From: UBA11524 sp963642705
Lineage (GTDB): Bacteria > Bacillota > Clostridia > Christensenellales > Aristaeellaceae
Reading direction: 5' to 3'
NCBI GenBank assembly: GCA_963642705.1
Contig: CAVIHU010000007.1
Span: 1 to 64,000, forward strand
Length of the DNA stretch: 64,000 nt
The translations under genes were made by a program, and so were the position numbers. The notes under the pieces were generated by a model that saw nothing but the letters and a program-made list of their open reading frames with translations, was not told the origin of the DNA and did not search any database. This document shows, piece by piece, positions 61,071-64,000 of this stretch. Every line of letters starts with the position of its first letter. Position 1 is the stretch's first letter.

Positions 61071-62505
61071 ATTCAATGCTGACGCTTCTCAGGATAACGC
61101 CGCTGCGGTTTGTGATGATTCTTACGCCGCACGGAACAACCGCAAGCTCCTTCCCATCCGCGAGGATGCGCGCCTTGACACCGTCGGAATCAATCGTGTA
61201 CCGATGCTTGCCGAACACCTGCGTGTAGGTGTACTGAAGCCCTGCGCACAGACTGAACCACACTTCATCGCCCGACAGATGGACACCATACATATGCGCA
61301 ATATACTCAAGCACAGACAGCAGGGTCGGGCCGTATGAATCCTGAAACGGCTCGGTGCTGTCGCGGCTAAGCACCTCATGCGACATCATGCCGACGCGCG
61401 ACGGCTCGCCGGTGAAAGGGTCGAACTGCTGCGTGAATACATAGCCGCCGTTGATGACGGCCTGAAGCAGCTTTTTGCCCAGCATCGTGACGATTTTTTC
61501 GTATCCGTAACGCTCAAGCGCGATGAGGGCACGTTGATACGTCAGCCCTTCGCACTGACCGCTCCAATTGTTTTCGGGCGCGTTGCGGAAAAGCCGGTCG
61601 TTTGCGGCAACGCTCGGCAGGGGCAGCGGCGTCCAGAACTCATCGGGATTTAGCAGGTGCTCGCGGACGAATGCATCCGCCATTTCCTGACTGACAGAAC
61701 CCCAGTACATGCAGCGGAGCGTGTTGTGGCAGAGCACATCGATGATATTACCGTGCTTGTCGCGGTCGAAAAATGCATGACGATGCTCATCCCACAGGCG
61801 CGCTTTGAGCTGGCGTGCGACATCGTTCGCCTTTTGCCGCCACATTTGCTTCTGACCGTCACCGCGAATCCGGCTGATTTCGGCGAGCGTGTCGCGGCAG
61901 GCATAGGAGAAGGATGTGATGTCCATAGACGCCATCGGGACGACATCGGCGTTTTCAGGCGGCGTATCCGTCGTGCAGTAAACCGGTGCCCTGCCGTAGC
62001 GCATGGCGTTGTCCTCGCCGGTGTCATAGACGCAGAAGGATTCGAGAATGCCGTCGCCGTCTGTGTCGCGCGTTTTCCAAAGATAATCATCGAAGCGGCT
62101 GAGGCAGTCGGCAAGCATATCCAGATAGGCAGGATCCTTGCCGGAAAGATACCACATGTTCAGCGCGTGAAGCGGAAAGCAGAAGCCCTGAAATTTGTTG
62201 AACTGCGGCTCAATCGTTCCGTCCGGATGGCACTGAATCGAGCCGGCAAGCCGACCGTCCTCGCGCTGCGTGCGCATGAAGAACAGCTGGTTGTTCATGG
62301 CAGCGGCCATATTCCGCTTGGCGTACATCTCGCCGCCCATCGGCTGTGTTTCCAGCCAGATTTTTTCATATCCGCCGCCTTCGACAATGACAGGTTCGCT
62401 GCCGAAAAGCCGCACGTTGTTCAGACATTTCTTTTCAGCCGTATCAAAAAGCCTTTGCAGTTTTTCGTCTGCGCAGGAAAAGGTCACACCGGTGTTGGGA
62501 AGCAT
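61069..62505 (-). CDS. MGH1/GH63-like six-hairpin glycoside hydrolase
   Basis: This 478-residue protein looks like the (alpha/alpha)6-barrel family that includes mannosylglycerate hydrolase, GH63 and trehalase-like enzymes. Supporting motifs are WLETQPMGGEMYAKRNMAAA near residue 50, RDTDGDGILESFCVYDTGED with its Asp/Glu cluster, and NNWSGQCEGLTYQRALIALE, probably the second acidic site. No signal peptide is seen, so it acts on imported oligosaccharides. The start at 62505 follows GGAGG. The precise sugar is not evident; it lies divergent from a GH43 fusion gene. Confidence 0.75.
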   Translation of the reverse strand: MLPNTGVTFSCADEKLQRLFDTAEKKCLNNVRLFGSEPVIVEGGGYEKIWLETQPMGGEMYAKRNMAAAMNNQLFFMRTQREDGRLAGSIQCHPDGTIEPQFNKFQGFCFPLHALNMWYLSGKDPAYLDMLADCLSRFDDYLWKTRDTDGDGILESFCVYDTGEDNAMRYGRAPVYCTTDTPPENADVVPMASMDITSFSYACRDTLAEISRIRGDGQKQMWRQKANDVARQLKARLWDEHRHAFFDRDKHGNIIDVLCHNTLRCMYWGSVSQEMADAFVREHLLNPDEFWTPLPLPSVAANDRLFRNAPENNWSGQCEGLTYQRALIALERYGYEKIVTMLGKKLLQAVINGGYVFTQQFDPFTGEPSRVGMMSHEVLSRDSTEPFQDSYGPTLLSVLEYIAHMYGVHLSGDEVWFSLCAGLQYTYTQVFGKHRYTIDSDGVKARILADGKELAVVPCGVRIITNRSGVILRSVSIE

Positions 62506-62539
62506 GGTTAATCCTCCAATTCCTCCGTTTTCATGCTCT

Positions 62540-62567
62540 ATTGTACACGGAACGGACAAAATTGCAA
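62540..62567 (-). promoter_or_regulatory. Promoter of the glycoside hydrolase
   Basis: On the minus strand TTGCAA (62562-62567) and TACAAT (62540-62545) are 16 bases apart, about 35 bases before the ATG. Confidence 0.65.
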
Positions 62568-62671
62568 GTGAAACAGCGGCAGGAAAAACAACTGTCCATG
62601 GCGAATAGCTCAAAAACAGAGGAGCAAGGGACGTTTATGTCCTTTGAAATTTGGAAGGAGCTGCTTTATTT

Positions 62672-64000
62672 ATGAAGCTTGAGGAAATCAATATTCGCGA
62701 CCCCTATGTTCTGACGCTTGATGGGCAGTATTATCTATATGGCACGCGCGGTGCGACCTGCTGGGGCGAGGCGGACGGCTTTGATGTATATACCAGCCGC
62801 GATTTGCAGGACTGGGACGGTCCGTATGAGTGCTTTCACAATGACGGCACGTTCTGGGCGGACAGAAACTACTGGGCGCCTGAGGTGCACCTGTACAAGG
62901 GTCGGCTATACATGCTGGCGAGCTTCAAGCGGGAAGGCGTTTGCCGGGGGACGGCAGTGCTGACGGCGGATTCGCCGATGGGACCGTTCAGGCCGCATTC
63001 GGATGGGCGCGTGACGCCGCCTGACTGGGAGTGCCTTGACGGAACGCTGTACGTCAGTCCGGCTGGCAAGCCGTATCTGGTGTTTGCGCACGAGTGGGTG
63101 CAAACGGTTGACGGCGAAATCTGCGCATTGCCGCTGTCGAATGATTTGTCCTGCGCAGACGGCGAACCGAAGCTGCTCTTCCGTGCGTCCGATGCGAAGT
63201 GGGCGCGCCTTGTGCATCACCGCTCCAGCGGCATTGATGGCTATGTGACGGACGGTCCGTCCATCTGGCGCACGCCGGACGGTACGCTGATGATTCTGTG
63301 GGCGAGCTTCTCGGATGAGGGCTACACGGAAGGTGTTGCCGTCAGCGATAACGGCGATGTGACGGGCAATTTCCGGCAAGTGGAGCCGCTGTTCCGGCGC
63401 GACGGCGGACATGGCATGATTTTCCGCGACTTGACGGGTCAACTCTATCTGACGCTGCATACGCCGAACGAGCATCTGAAGGAGCATCCATGCTTTATTC
63501 CGCTGGAGGAAAAGGCAGATTCGCTTGCCGTGAAGCACACGGTGCCTGCGTGGTATGAGCCGATGCGGGCGCGGCTGTATGCGATGGCGGATAAGCTGAC
63601 AACGTCTTTAACAGGTTGGCAGGGGAGCGAGCAGATCTTCCGACCGGAGAATTACGGCGCAAAGTCCGGCGAGAAGGCAACAGAGGCGATTCAGGCGGCG
63701 GTGGACGCGGCGGGAGAGCACGGCGGAACGGTGCTGCTGTCGAACGGCGATTACGTGTCCGGCACGATTGTGCTCCGCTCGAATGTCCGCCTGATGGTCG
63801 AAAAGGGAAGCCGACTGCTGGCATCGCTTGACCTGGCGGATTATCCGGAGCATCAGGCGAAACGCCTGACCGTGCAGGATACGAACATGGGCATGAATCA
63901 GTCGCTGATTTTCGCTGAAGGGTGCGAAAACATCTGCATCTGTGGCGGCGGTGAGCTGAACGGACAGGGGAGCCGCGACCATTTTGCCGGCGACGAGACT
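62672..64000 (+). CDS. GH43 - GH28-like fusion glycosidase, truncated by the window end
   Basis: The reading frame from the ATG at 62672 stays open to the last base (443 codons, no stop). Residues 1-300 are a five-bladed GH43 module: NIRDPYVLTLDGQYYLYG with the catalytic base Asp, WAPEVHLYKGRLYMLASF, and VTDGPSIWRTPDG. Around residue 325 a second domain begins, ENYGAKSGEKATEAIQAA, then GTVLLSNGDYVSGTIVLRS and VRLMVEKGSRLLAS. These are the opening coils of a GH28/pectate-lyase-like right-handed beta-helix. GH28 enzymes cut polygalacturonan, so the fusion would remove arabinose or xylose side groups and act on pectin. No signal peptide is visible. GGAAGGAG precedes the ATG. Confidence 0.82.
   Translation, partial: MKLEEINIRDPYVLTLDGQYYLYGTRGATCWGEADGFDVYTSRDLQDWDGPYECFHNDGTFWADRNYWAPEVHLYKGRLYMLASFKREGVCRGTAVLTADSPMGPFRPHSDGRVTPPDWECLDGTLYVSPAGKPYLVFAHEWVQTVDGEICALPLSNDLSCADGEPKLLFRASDAKWARLVHHRSSGIDGYVTDGPSIWRTPDGTLMILWASFSDEGYTEGVAVSDNGDVTGNFRQVEPLFRRDGGHGMIFRDLTGQLYLTLHTPNEHLKEHPCFIPLEEKADSLAVKHTVPAWYEPMRARLYAMADKLTTSLTGWQGSEQIFRPENYGAKSGEKATEAIQAAVDAAGEHGGTVLLSNGDYVSGTIVLRSNVRLMVEKGSRLLASLDLADYPEHQAKRLTVQDTNMGMNQSLIFAEGCENICICGGGELNGQGSRDHFAGDET

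Overview
The window looks like chromosome from a Gram-positive member of the Clostridia, probably an anaerobic gut or rumen organism. The evidence is WhiA, RapZ and a Crh-like HPr; the CtsR-McsA-McsB-ClpC operon; MutS2 followed by a two-component pair; NrdR; a HisZ/short-HisG pair; HemZ; a DUF3793 protein with flavodoxin; and strong AGGAGG ribosome sites. Base composition is moderately GC-rich. No rRNA, tRNA, CRISPR array, prophage or insertion sequence was seen. Genus cannot be set from the sequence alone.

Layout. 0.1-1.9 kb: ECF sigma factor with a coupled DUF4349 membrane protein. 1.9-3.6 kb: beta-class DNA methyltransferase and a Cys-rich YkgJ-like protein. 3.9-7.1 kb: murB-rapZ-whiA-crh operon. 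7.3-8.4 kb: unknown protein. 8.7-13.8 kb: hisZ-G-D-B-A-IE operon without hisC, hisH or hisF. 14.0-15.5 kb: DUF3793, flavodoxin and DUF3574 genes. 15.6-18.9 kb: a compact peptide-modification (RiPP-like) operon of HprK-like kinase, 64-residue precursor, radical SAM/SPASM enzyme, PqqD-like chaperone and VanZ-like membrane protein. 19.2-34.9 kb: housekeeping genes (yugP, recJ, relA, dtd, MBL hydrolase, hemZ, cyclophilin, U32 peptidase, mutS2, response regulator and kinase). 35.0-41.8 kb: RNase PH-RdgB fusion, phosphodiesterase, nadE, nrdR, gpmI, pgsA. 41.9-49.7 kb: a large membrane-anchored PQQ-propeller protein, then the clpC operon. 49.8-52.7 kb: beta-lactamase-like esterase, ProB-like kinase, shikimate kinase, chorismate mutase. 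53.0-57.7 kb: galM, then an unusual esterase-esterase-ATP-grasp operon behind a long structured leader, then a GNAT acetyltransferase. 57.8-64 kb: SWIM/SNF2 helicase and two glycoside hydrolases, the last a GH43-GH28-like fusion cut by the window end.

The best candidates for something new are (i) the kinase/precursor/radical-SAM/PqqD/VanZ operon, with a hairpin between precursor and maturase and no exporter or protease, and (ii) the two-esterase/ATP-grasp operon with its four-hairpin 5' leader. The 13.8-14.0 kb divergent control region also carries well-formed operators of two types. A dispersed palindromic repeat occurs in three intergenic gaps.
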